Shown here in pieces: positions 7,560 to 14,234 of a DNA stretch of 17,323 nt (position 1 is its first letter; every line of letters begins with the position of its first letter). Position numbers and translations under genes: made by a program. This stretch comes from CAYXGE01 sp964464435. GTDB taxonomy: Bacteria > Pseudomonadota > Gammaproteobacteria > Burkholderiales > Methylophilaceae. Under the pieces are notes generated by a model. The model made no database searches. It saw only the letters and a list, made by a program, of their open reading frames with translations, and was not told the DNA's origin. The stretch lies in contig CAYXGE010000040.1 in the NCBI GenBank assembly GCA_964464435.1, positions 1 to 17,323 of the forward strand, in the 5' to 3' direction.

Positions 7560-7579
7560 AACTAACATTATGATTAGTT
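7560..7579. promoter_or_regulatory. dyad upstream of the EF-hand gene
   Basis: AACTAA (7560-7565) and TTAGTT (7574-7579) form a perfect 6-bp inverted repeat around CATTATGA, 24 nt before the ATG at 7604. The centre contains CATTAT, which could act as a weak -10, but no matching -35 is evident. An operator role is speculative. Confidence 0.25.
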
Positions 7580-7603
7580 CTTAATCGATTAAAGGAGTTG
7601 ACG

Positions 7604-7906
7604 ATGAAATTAAAACATATGTTTGCAACAATGATGGCAACCATTTTTTTAACAGCGCATATTGCCTACGCAGACCATCATGAAGCTGGTGAAAATGTTC
7701 ATCATACAAAAGCGGATACCAATAATGACGGTAAAGTGAGCTTTGACGAATTTAAAGCCTCACGTGAGCAACATATGCAAGAACACTTTAAAAAAGCCGA
7801 TACCAACGGTGATGGTTTTATAGACCAAGATGAAAAGAAAGCCATGAAAGATAAAATGAAAAAACGCCATGAGCTGCGCAAGGATAGGCGCGAGGATAAA
7901 AACTAA
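7604..7906 (+). CDS. small periplasmic EF-hand calcium-binding protein
   Basis: I place the start at the ATG at 7604, six nucleotides after a strong AAAGGAG (7591-7597); an in-frame TTG at 7598 overlaps that spacing and is unlikely. The 100-residue product has a signal peptide (MKLKHMFATMMATIFLTAH, cleavage probably after AYA23). Two canonical EF-hand loops follow: DTNNDGKVSFDE (38-49) and DTNGDGFIDQDE (66-77), each with Asp at 1, 3 and 5, Gly at 6 and Glu at 12. The C-terminus (residues 78-100) is very rich in Lys, Arg and Asp. It is probably a periplasmic calcium-binding protein; the partner or role is unknown. A hairpin terminator follows, so it looks monocistronic. Confidence 0.88.
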   Translation: MKLKHMFATMMATIFLTAHIAYADHHEAGENVHHTKADTNNDGKVSFDEFKASREQHMQEHFKKADTNGDGFIDQDEKKAMKDKMKKRHELRKDRREDKN

Positions 7907-7923
7907 GTTTAATTTATATTGTG

Positions 7924-7955
7924 AGCGGTTGTGTCTTCAAGACCAACCGCTTTTT
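7924..7955 (+). terminator. intrinsic terminator after the EF-hand gene
   Basis: AGCGGTTG (7924-7931) pairs perfectly with CAACCGCT (7944-7951). The loop can extend the stem through GTCT/AGAC with one bulged T. A run of T follows (7951-7955). It lies 17 nt after the EF-hand stop and ahead of the CDF exporter gene. Confidence 0.88.
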
Positions 7956-7993
7956 ATTGCCTATTAATCCATTGTGCTGATAGCATATCGTCT

Positions 7994-8965
7994 ATGACTG
8001 AACATACACATCTGCACGACCATGCCCACGCGCATGATGCATCACCGACCCATGACCATACGCATGACCATCACCAAGAGCATGGCGCTTTTCATCACCA
8101 TTTAAGCCAGCATCTGAGTCAAGAAAAAGTACTGCTGATTCCCTTGGCGCTAACACTCAGTTTTGCTTTTGTGGAGGCAGTGGGTGGGTGGCTAGCAGGT
8201 TCGCTGGCCTTGTTAAGTGATGCAGGCCATATGTTCTTTGATGCCATGGGCTTTGCAATTGCATGGCTGGGTGCGAAAGTAGCTGCGCGTGCTATTACTC
8301 AGCAATATAGTTTTGGTTATATTCGCGCAGAAGTCCTAGCCGCAATGATTAATGGCCTAGTCATGTTGCTGTTAGTAGCCATGATTGTGCTTGAAGCCTT
8401 TCAACGGTTTTCTACCCCAAATGAAGTTAAAGGCTTATCTGTGATTTTAATTGCCATGCTTGGCTTGGCAGTAAATATTTTTGTTGCCAAGCAACTGCAT
8501 CCGCACCAACACAATATTAATACCCGTGCCGCTATGATTCATGTCATGGGCGATATGTTAGGCTCAGTGGTAGCCATCTTGGCTGGTGTCATCATTTGGC
8601 TCACTGGCTGGACACCTATTGACCCTATCCTGTCACTGCTCATTTCTGGGTTGATTTTATATTCAACTTACAACCTTATTAGAGAGTCCAGCAATATCCT
8701 GATGGAAGGGGTGCCTACGCACTTAGATATTGTCAACATTGAAAGTGCTATGCTTGCAATGCCAAATGTAGCCGATATTCATTGCCTGCACGTGTGGTCG
8801 CTTTCTTCAGAAGTGGTGTCACTTACTGCGCATGTGAGCCTGAATGTGCATGCTAACCATTGGCAAGAGAGTATGCATGACATGCGGCAGATGCTTAAAA
8901 CTAAATTTAATATTCAACATGTGACGCTTGAACCCTTAGCTGAAGACCACACTCAACCACATTAA
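7994..8965 (+). CDS. cation diffusion facilitator (CDF) family metal exporter, His-rich N-terminus
   Basis: Inner-membrane proton antiporter that moves Zn2+ or a similar divalent metal out of the cytoplasm; closest in style to the CzcD/ZitB group. I choose the ATG at 7994 (323 residues) rather than a GTG at 7931, which lies inside the preceding terminator. Residues 1-40 contain 16 histidines, a probable metal-binding tail. Six membrane segments follow. The transport site is visible as SDAGHMFFD (His79, Asp83 in helix 2) and HVMGD (His183, Asp187 in helix 5), the HD/HD pattern associated with zinc. The C-terminal cytoplasmic domain includes HCLHVWSLSSEVVSLTAHV. No good Shine-Dalgarno sequence precedes the ATG. 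It leads a tight gene run with the tautomerase, uvrC and pgsA. Metal specificity is inferred. Confidence 0.93.
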   Translation: MTEHTHLHDHAHAHDASPTHDHTHDHHQEHGAFHHHLSQHLSQEKVLLIPLALTLSFAFVEAVGGWLAGSLALLSDAGHMFFDAMGFAIAWLGAKVAARAITQQYSFGYIRAEVLAAMINGLVMLLLVAMIVLEAFQRFSTPNEVKGLSVILIAMLGLAVNIFVAKQLHPHQHNINTRAAMIHVMGDMLGSVVAILAGVIIWLTGWTPIDPILSLLISGLILYSTYNLIRESSNILMEGVPTHLDIVNIESAMLAMPNVADIHCLHVWSLSSEVVSLTAHVSLNVHANHWQESMHDMRQMLKTKFNIQHVTLEPLAEDHTQPH

Positions 8966-8978
8966 TTAGGAGGATGCT

Positions 8979-9161
8979 ATGCCATATGTGAACATTAAAC
9001 TTGCAGGCAAGGTAAATAAAGACCAAAAAAAGCAAATTGCAAAAGAAATTACAGAAGTTTTAGAGCGTGTTGCTCATAAGCCAGCTAATTACACCTATAT
9101 CGTATTTGAAGAGGTAGAGTATGAAGACTGGGCGATAGGTGGCAAACTTCTAGATGATTAA
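8979..9161 (+). CDS. 4-oxalocrotonate tautomerase family protein
   Basis: 60 residues, the usual length of a 4-oxalocrotonate tautomerase subunit, with an excellent ribosome-binding site (AGGAGG, 8968-8973) five nucleotides before the ATG. Pro follows the initiator Met, so removal of Met would expose the N-terminal proline that acts as the general base in this superfamily. The C-terminal DWAIGGKLL corresponds to the family HFGIGGELA segment. Aligned by eye to 4-OT, the two arginines that bind the 2-hydroxymuconate substrate (Arg11, Arg39) are replaced by Val (with Lys at 10) and Tyr, and Phe50 by Trp. It is therefore probably a family member with a different or unknown substrate. It lies 13 nt after the CDF gene and 8 nt before uvrC. 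Confidence 0.88.
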   Translation: MPYVNIKLAGKVNKDQKKQIAKEITEVLERVAHKPANYTYIVFEEVEYEDWAIGGKLLDD

Positions 9162-9169
9162 AGCGTTGC

Positions 9170-10969
9170 ATGTTTGACCCCAAACCCATCTTAAAGAATT
9201 TGCCGCATTTGCCAGGCGTTTATCGCATGATGAACGCCGAGGATACCGTGATTTATGTGGGTAAAGCGAAAGACCTTAAAAAACGGGTTTCTAGTTATTT
9301 TAATAAAAATTTGCCAAGCCCACGCACCAAAATGATGGTATCGCAAATCGCTAAGATTGAAACCACGGTTACGCATACTGAATCTGAAGCATTACTGCTT
9401 GAGAATAATCTGATTAAAAGCATGATGCCGCGTTACAACGTGGTGTTTAGAGATGATAAATCCTACCCTTATATTACGCTCACCAATGATGCATTTCCGC
9501 GCCTAGCCTTTCATCGTGGTGTGCAAAAAAAAGGCCATCAGTATTTTGGGCCTTTTCCTAATGCGGTGGCGGTGCGTGAGAGTATTCAATTACTACAAAA
9601 AGTATTTTTATTGCGTACATGTGAAAATACGGTATTTGCGAATCGTTCACGCCCTTGTTTACAGCATCAAATAGAGCGATGTACTGCCCCGTGTGTAGGG
9701 TATATTTCTGAACAAGATTACAGTCGCGATACGCATCATGCGGCTTTGTTTTTGCAGGGTAGAGAGCAGGCTGTGATGGAGGCGCTGGCAGAAAAAATGA
9801 CACAGGCAGCTGAATCGCAAGAGTATGAAATGGCGGCTGTGTTTCGTGACCGTATGCAGAGTTTAAGGCAAGTGCAAGCCAAGCAGTTTGTGAGCGATTT
9901 TAACGTTGCCGATGCCGATGTCATCGCCTGTGCCGAAGCAATGGGAGAGCAGTGCGTGAATTTGGTGATGATTCGTGGTGGTAGGCATTTGGGCGATAAG
10001 AGCTTTTTTCCTAAAAACACGGATGGCGCAGAACTCAGTGTGACCATGCAAGCCTTTATTGAGCAGCACTATATGGCGCAAAACACGCCGCCTTTGCTGA
10101 TTGTAGGGGCCGATATTGATACAGAACCATTAGCCGAGTTGTTAAGTGAGCAGGCTAATCGTAAAGTAAAAATCAATACCAACGCCATTGGCGATAAGCG
10201 CGTATGGTTAAAAATGGCACAAACTAATGCAGAGCTCGCCTTACAACAAAGACAAGCGCAACATAGTAGCCAGCAAGCCCGTCTGCAAGCGTTGCGTGAG
10301 GCTCTACACTTAGCAGACAATACAGAGCGTATTGAATGTTTTGATATTAGCCATACCATGGGCGAAGCCACTGTGGCGAGTTGTGTGGTGTTTGATAAAG
10401 GCGATATGCAAAATAGTGAATACAGGCGCTATAACATCACAGGTATTACCCCAGGCGATGATTATGCAGCCATGCGTGATGTACTCACGCGACGCTATAA
10501 AAAAGTAGCAGCAGGTGAGGGTAAGCGCCCAGATTTGGTGTTTATTGATGGCGGTAAAGGACAGTTAGGTGTTGCCATTGAAGTTATGCAAGAAGTGGGA
10601 TTAGAAGATATTTTACTGGTAGGCATTGCCAAAGGTGAGGAGCGTAAACCAGGGCTAGAAACCATGATATTCTCTGATACTGGTGAAATGCTTAATTTAG
10701 AAAAAGACAATATAGGCTTACATTTGTTGCAACAAATTCGTGATGAAGCGCACCGTTTTGCGATTACAGGGCATCGTGCCAAACGCGCCAAAGCTAGGGT
10801 ACAATCCTCCTTAGAAGAAATTGCAGGGATAGGCGCAAAACGCCGTAAAGCTTTACTGACTTGGTTTGGCGGCTTAGAAGGTGTAAAACAAGCAAGCATT
10901 GATGAGTTAGCGAAAGTAGAAGGGGTCAGTTTGAGCCTTGCCGAAAAAATATATCAGGAGTTGCACTAA
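9170..10969 (+). CDS. uvrC: excinuclease ABC subunit C (UvrC)
   Basis: Nuclease of nucleotide excision repair that makes both incisions around a lesion after UvrA/UvrB loading. It has 599 residues, full length. In order: N-terminal GIY-YIG domain (LPGVYRMMNAEDTVIYVGKA, about 13-32), the cysteine cluster Cys151, Cys163, Cys171 and Cys175, whose spacing equals that of the Fe-S cluster cysteines of E. coli UvrC, the UVR motif EYEMAAVFRDRM, the RNase H-like endonuclease domain (ECFDISHTMGEATVASC, VFIDGGKGQLGVA, DEAHRFAITGHR), and helix-hairpin-helix motifs near the end (IAGIGAKRRKALLTWFGG). It starts 8 nt after the tautomerase stop and overlaps pgsA by one base, so it is expressed from the same transcript. 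No irregularity seen. Confidence 0.98.
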   Translation: MFDPKPILKNLPHLPGVYRMMNAEDTVIYVGKAKDLKKRVSSYFNKNLPSPRTKMMVSQIAKIETTVTHTESEALLLENNLIKSMMPRYNVVFRDDKSYPYITLTNDAFPRLAFHRGVQKKGHQYFGPFPNAVAVRESIQLLQKVFLLRTCENTVFANRSRPCLQHQIERCTAPCVGYISEQDYSRDTHHAALFLQGREQAVMEALAEKMTQAAESQEYEMAAVFRDRMQSLRQVQAKQFVSDFNVADADVIACAEAMGEQCVNLVMIRGGRHLGDKSFFPKNTDGAELSVTMQAFIEQHYMAQNTPPLLIVGADIDTEPLAELLSEQANRKVKINTNAIGDKRVWLKMAQTNAELALQQRQAQHSSQQARLQALREALHLADNTERIECFDISHTMGEATVASCVVFDKGDMQNSEYRRYNITGITPGDDYAAMRDVLTRRYKKVAAGEGKRPDLVFIDGGKGQLGVAIEVMQEVGLEDILLVGIAKGEERKPGLETMIFSDTGEMLNLEKDNIGLHLLQQIRDEAHRFAITGHRAKRAKARVQSSLEEIAGIGAKRRKALLTWFGGLEGVKQASIDELAKVEGVSLSLAEKIYQELH

Positions 10970-11541
10970 TGTCCATTTGGAATACCGCTAATACGCTTAC
11001 TGTGATGCGCATCGCGGTGATCCCTTTGTTCGTGGGCGTGCTTTATGTGCCAGAACATTTTCTTAGTCAACATCAAGTCAATTTAATCGCAACCGTCATC
11101 TTTGTATTAGCCTCGATTACTGATTGGCTGGATGGCTACATTGCCAGGGAATATAACCAAGCCTCAGCGTTTGGCGCATTTTTAGACCCAGTTGCCGATA
11201 AACTCATGGTGGCGGCTGCGCTGATTGTATTGGTAGAGCTCGAAAGAGTAGGGGCAGGTATTGCGCTGATTATTATCGGCAGAGAAATCGCCATTAGTGC
11301 CTTGCGCGAATGGATGGCAAACTTAGGACAGGGTAGCAGTGTAGCAGTGGCATTTATTGGCAAATTAAAAACGGCTTTACAAATGATAGCGATTCCATTT
11401 TTATTGTACTTTGACCCAATTTTAGGCATAGACATTAAATTTATTGGTACGCTTTTGATTTGGGTGGCGGCATTTTTAACATTGCTGTCAATGGTTTACT
11501 ATCTTAAAGCGGCTTGGCCGCAAATGCGAAGTTTAAAATAA
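10969..11541 (+). CDS. pgsA: CDP-diacylglycerol--glycerol-3-phosphate 3-phosphatidyltransferase
   Basis: Inner-membrane enzyme that joins CDP-diacylglycerol and glycerol 3-phosphate to make phosphatidylglycerophosphate, the committed step to phosphatidylglycerol and cardiolipin. The 190-residue protein carries the complete CDP-alcohol phosphotransferase motif: Asp52, Asp55-Gly56, Ala59-Arg60, Gly69, Asp73 and Asp77 (TDWLDGYIAR then FGAFLDPVADK). Several hydrophobic helices follow, including IALIIIGREIAISALREWM, typical of PgsA. The ATG shares one base with the uvrC TAA stop, the common uvrC-pgsA arrangement. It is followed by the promoter and gene for tRNA-Gly, also a frequent neighbour of pgsA in proteobacteria. 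Confidence 0.97.
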   Translation: MSIWNTANTLTVMRIAVIPLFVGVLYVPEHFLSQHQVNLIATVIFVLASITDWLDGYIAREYNQASAFGAFLDPVADKLMVAAALIVLVELERVGAGIALIIIGREIAISALREWMANLGQGSSVAVAFIGKLKTALQMIAIPFLLYFDPILGIDIKFIGTLLIWVAAFLTLLSMVYYLKAAWPQMRSLK

Positions 11542-11554
11542 TGCGTTTAGGGTG

Positions 11555-11582
11555 TTGACACAAGCCTTAAAATCCTTAAAAT
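11555..11582 (+). promoter_or_regulatory. promoter for tRNA-Gly
   Basis: A perfect TTGACA (11555-11560), a 16-nt spacer and TAAAAT (11577-11582, five of six matches). The discriminator that follows is GCACGC, a G+C-rich sequence typical of stringently controlled stable-RNA promoters. The start would be about 40 nt before the tRNA. The spacer and -10 contain a tandem repeat of CCTTAAAAT (11565-11573 and 11574-11582). Confidence 0.75.
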
Positions 11583-11629
11583 GCACGCTTCTTTAAGACA
11601 TGACTGCAACCTGATTGTCATAAGAAAAT

Positions 11630-11705
11630 GCGGGAATAGCTCAGTTGGTAGAGCGCAACCTTGCCAAGGTTGAGGTCGCGAGTTCGAGACTCGTTTCCCG
11701 CTCCA
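11630..11705 (+). tRNA. tRNA-Gly (anticodon GCC)
   Basis: 76 nt with an encoded CCA end. The acceptor stem pairs GCGGGAA (11630-11636) with TTCCCGC (11695-11701), the discriminator is T and CCA is 11703-11705. The anticodon stem CAACC/GGTTG encloses TTGCCAA, giving anticodon GCC at 11663-11665. The T-arm contains GTTCGAG. All features of a standard glycine tRNA are present. Confidence 0.98.
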
Positions 11706-11712
11706 AACATTT

Positions 11713-11747
11713 AAAAGGGAAAGCACTTGTTGTAGCTTTCCCTTTTT
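11713..11747 (+). terminator. intrinsic terminator between tRNA-Gly and tRNA-Cys
   Basis: AAAAGGGAAAGC (11713-11724) and GCTTTCCCTTTT (11735-11746) form a perfect 12-bp stem with a 10-nt loop, ending in five T (11743-11747). It starts 8 nt after the tRNA-Gly CCA. It should end the tRNA-Gly transcript, which leaves tRNA-Cys dependent on read-through or another promoter. Confidence 0.88.
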
Positions 11748-11755
11748 ACCTTGTA

Positions 11756-11774
11756 CCGCTCAGTATTAGAGCGG
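11756..11774 (+). other. short stem-loop just upstream of tRNA-Cys
   Basis: CCGCTC (11756-11761) and GAGCGG (11769-11774) form a perfect 6-bp stem with a 7-nt loop AGTATTA, only four nucleotides before the tRNA-Cys 5' end and nine after the preceding terminator. It has no T-tract. It could guide processing of the tRNA precursor or be an operator; either is a guess. Confidence 0.4.
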
Positions 11775-11778
11775 CGAT

Positions 11779-11852
11779 GGCGCGATAGCAAAGCGGTTAT
11801 GCCGCGGCCTGCAAAGCCGTTTAGACCAGTTCGACTCTGGTTCGCGCCTCCA
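11779..11852 (+). tRNA. tRNA-Cys (anticodon GCA)
   Basis: 74 nt with an encoded CCA end. GGCGCGA (11779-11785) pairs with TCGCGCC (11842-11848), discriminator T, CCA at 11850-11852. The anticodon stem GCGGC/GCCGT with loop CTGCAAA gives anticodon GCA at 11811-11813. The sequence closely follows the known bacterial tRNA-Cys, including AGCAAAGCGGTTATG in the D region and GGTTCGACTC-type T-arm. Confidence 0.97.
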
Positions 11853-11933
11853 TCTCTCCAAATCAATTCCAAATTAAATTGTGCACTTTTCATGGTGTTG
11901 ATTCTGTTTATTACGGATAATCCATTTTGTTTG

Positions 11934-11973
11934 TTGCTGATTCGCTTTTAAAATCCTTTACATCTTGCTGATT
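11934..11973 (+). repeat. direct repeat TTGCTGATT in the secretion-operon promoter region
   Basis: TTGCTGATT occurs at 11934-11942 and again at 11965-11973, a period of 31 nt (about three helical turns). The two copies flank the TTTACA -35 candidate, with the second inside the promoter spacer. This is the layout of a regulator binding on one DNA face, but the evidence is only the repeat itself. Confidence 0.4.
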
Positions 11974-11985
11974 AGTTTGTAAATT
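11957..11985 (+). promoter_or_regulatory. candidate promoter for the adhesin secretion operon
   Basis: TTTACA (11957-11962), a 17-nt spacer and TAAATT (11980-11985), five and four of six matches to the sigma-70 consensus. It lies 80 nt before the ABC transporter ATG. The remaining sequence from the tRNA-Cys end (11853) to 12065 holds no gene and no clear terminator. Confidence 0.45.
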
Positions 11986-12065
11986 AGTCTAAAGAAGTAG
12001 CAGTAAGTACCGTAAACTGGCTAGAATACGCAATATAACGATAATATCTGTGAAAAATTTTAATA

Positions 12066-14234
12066 ATGACTGATGTTCAAACTGAACCCATAGCAGCAGA
12101 AAAAATATCTGAAGACACTAGGCATGACCCGTTGTTGGAGTGCTTGCTGGTACTTTGTCGATATCACCAAATTTCAACCACACGGGATGCACTTGTTTCT
12201 GGCTTGCCTTTACGTGGCACAAAACTCACCCCTAGTTTGATTAAACGTGCCGCAGCGCGCGCGCATTTAACCACTAAGGTTACTAAAATAGAATTAGCCA
12301 AAATCCCTAACGAATATCTGCCCACTATGCTCCTGTTGCGCGGAGAAACTGCATGTTTATTGCTAGGGTTTGATGCCAGTCGCCAACAGGCAAGAGTGTT
12401 ATTGCCTGAGGTGAGTGAAGCTGAAATTGTGATGCCATTGGCTGAGCTAGAAGCCAAGTATGAAGGGCATGCAGTCATTGTTAAACCAAGGTTTAGGTTT
12501 GATGAACGCGCACCCGATGTAGGTAAAGTGAAGCTCAAGCATTGGTTCTGGGGCACGATTTCAGCTAACAATAAGATTTATCGAGACGTCATGCTAGCGG
12601 CATTTTTAATCAATATGTTTGCGCTTGCCATGCCATTATTCTCGATGAATGTGTATGACAGAATCGTGCCTAATAAATCCATTGAAACATTGTGGATGCT
12701 TAGTTTAGCTGTATTTGTGATTGTTGGTGGTGACTTTATTTTACGCACTATAAGAGGCTATTTTTTAGATTGGGCCAGTAAACGTGTAGATGTGAAACTA
12801 TCTGCCAACATTATGGAGCGGGTATTGGGCGTGCGTATGGAAAACCGCCCACAATCTGCAGGTTCATTTGCCTCTAATTTACGTTCCTTTGAAACGGTCA
12901 GAGACTTCATTACGTCAGCCACTATTACTACCTTTATTGATATCCCATTTTCATTAATTTTTATCATAGTCATTGGTTGGATTGGTTGGCAGATGATATT
13001 TCCAGTGATTATTGGTGGCGTCATTATGTTGATTTATGCGCTAAGCGTACAAACCAAAATGCATGAGCTTTCGGAAACTATGTACCGTGCAGGCGCAATG
13101 CGAAATGCAACCCTGATTGAAAGTTTGGTGGGTTTGGAAACGATTAAATCACTAGGTATTGAAAGTGTGATGCAAACCAAATGGGAGCGCAGTACTGCTT
13201 ATTTGGCAGAGGTTGGCGGTAAGCTTAAATTGCTTTCTTCAAGTATTAATAACGGTTCCATGGGCATACAACAAGTCATAACGCTTGCGATGTTGTTATT
13301 AGGCGTATACCTTGTGATGAACGGTGAACTCACTATGGGTGGATTAATCGCATGTAACATGTTGTCGGGCAGAGCTTTAGCGCCTATTTCGCAAGCGGCA
13401 GGTTTGTTGACCCAATACCACAATGCCTCTACTTCGCTAACCTCGCTTGAAACTATCATGAGTAATCCTGTTGAGCGCCCAGAAGATAGTACATTTTTAT
13501 CTAGACGCGTATTTTCAGGGGATATTGAGTTCAGAGAGGTGAGTTTTAATTACCCTAATTCAGAATTAGCGGCACTAAAAAATGTCTCTTTTAAAATCAA
13601 AGCGGGCGAGCATGTGGCGATTCTTGGGCGCATGGGTTCTGGTAAAACAACCATTCATAAAATGCTGCTAGGCTTATACCAGCCATCTAACGGTTCTGTT
13701 TTGGTGGATGGCGTAGATATTCGCCAATTAGACCCTGCTGAGTTAAGAAGAAACATTGCCTATGTGCAACAAGATACCCAACTTTTTTATGGTTCCATGC
13801 GCGACAATATTACGATTGCCGCTCCCCATGCGGAAGATGCGCAGATTATGCATGCGGCAAAAGTGGGGGGCATAGACGAGTTTATTAATATGCACCCAAG
13901 TGGTTATGATATGTCTGTGGGAGAGCGTGGGGAAACCCTATCTGGTGGGCAGAAACAGGGTGTGGGTATTGCTAGAGCAATTATCAATAGCCCGCCAATT
14001 GTGTTACTTGATGAGCCCACCAGTGCCATGGACCATTCAGGAGAGGAGCTTGTTAAACAGCGCTTAAAAGAAGAGTTGGTAGGTAAAACTTTGATGCTCA
14101 TTAGCCATCGTTCCTCTTTATTTGATTTGGTCGATAGAATTATTGTGATTGACAGTGGCCGTATTATGGCAGATGGCAAAAAGGAAATGATTATTGAGGC
14201 ACTTCGTGCAGGTAAAATAGGAAAAGCACTATGA
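12066..14234 (+). CDS. type I secretion ABC transporter, LapB/LssB type, with C39-like domain
   Basis: Fused permease-ATPase that drives export of a large adhesin across both membranes. In order over 722 residues: an N-terminal C39-peptidase-like domain (about 20-150), a transmembrane domain (about 173-450; ANNKIYRDVMLAAFLINMFA, MPLFSMNVYDRIVPN), and an ATPase with Walker A GRMGSGKT (521-528), signature LSGGQ (625-629), Walker B VLLDEP (646-651) and H-loop His681. In the C39-like domain, ECLLVLCRYH aligns with the second cysteine of the peptidase motif, putting Pro22 at the catalytic cysteine, and no matching catalytic His is seen, so it is probably a substrate-docking domain. This fits LapB-type exporters, whose adhesins keep their N-terminus. 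No Shine-Dalgarno sequence precedes the ATG. The end overlaps the adaptor gene by four bases. Confidence 0.94.
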   Translation: MTDVQTEPIAAEKISEDTRHDPLLECLLVLCRYHQISTTRDALVSGLPLRGTKLTPSLIKRAAARAHLTTKVTKIELAKIPNEYLPTMLLLRGETACLLLGFDASRQQARVLLPEVSEAEIVMPLAELEAKYEGHAVIVKPRFRFDERAPDVGKVKLKHWFWGTISANNKIYRDVMLAAFLINMFALAMPLFSMNVYDRIVPNKSIETLWMLSLAVFVIVGGDFILRTIRGYFLDWASKRVDVKLSANIMERVLGVRMENRPQSAGSFASNLRSFETVRDFITSATITTFIDIPFSLIFIIVIGWIGWQMIFPVIIGGVIMLIYALSVQTKMHELSETMYRAGAMRNATLIESLVGLETIKSLGIESVMQTKWERSTAYLAEVGGKLKLLSSSINNGSMGIQQVITLAMLLLGVYLVMNGELTMGGLIACNMLSGRALAPISQAAGLLTQYHNASTSLTSLETIMSNPVERPEDSTFLSRRVFSGDIEFREVSFNYPNSELAALKNVSFKIKAGEHVAILGRMGSGKTTIHKMLLGLYQPSNGSVLVDGVDIRQLDPAELRRNIAYVQQDTQLFYGSMRDNITIAAPHAEDAQIMHAAKVGGIDEFINMHPSGYDMSVGERGETLSGGQKQGVGIARAIINSPPIVLLDEPTSAMDHSGEELVKQRLKEELVGKTLMLISHRSSLFDLVDRIIVIDSGRIMADGKKEMIIEALRAGKIGKAL

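Noticed and set aside
7598..7603. A TTG start at 7598 for the EF-hand protein
   Set aside because: It directly abuts the AAAGGAG ribosome-binding site, leaving no spacing. The ATG at 7604 has the usual six nucleotides.
7931..7993. An upstream GTG start at 7931 for the CDF exporter, adding 21 residues
   Set aside because: The GTG lies inside the terminator hairpin of the previous gene, and the added residues (MSSRPTAFYCLLIHC) have no family support. The ATG at 7994 begins directly at the His-rich tail.
11711..11951. Open frames on both strands of about 60 residues over the tRNA-Cys region
   Set aside because: They run through a terminator and a complete tRNA gene and have no ribosome-binding site or protein-like composition.
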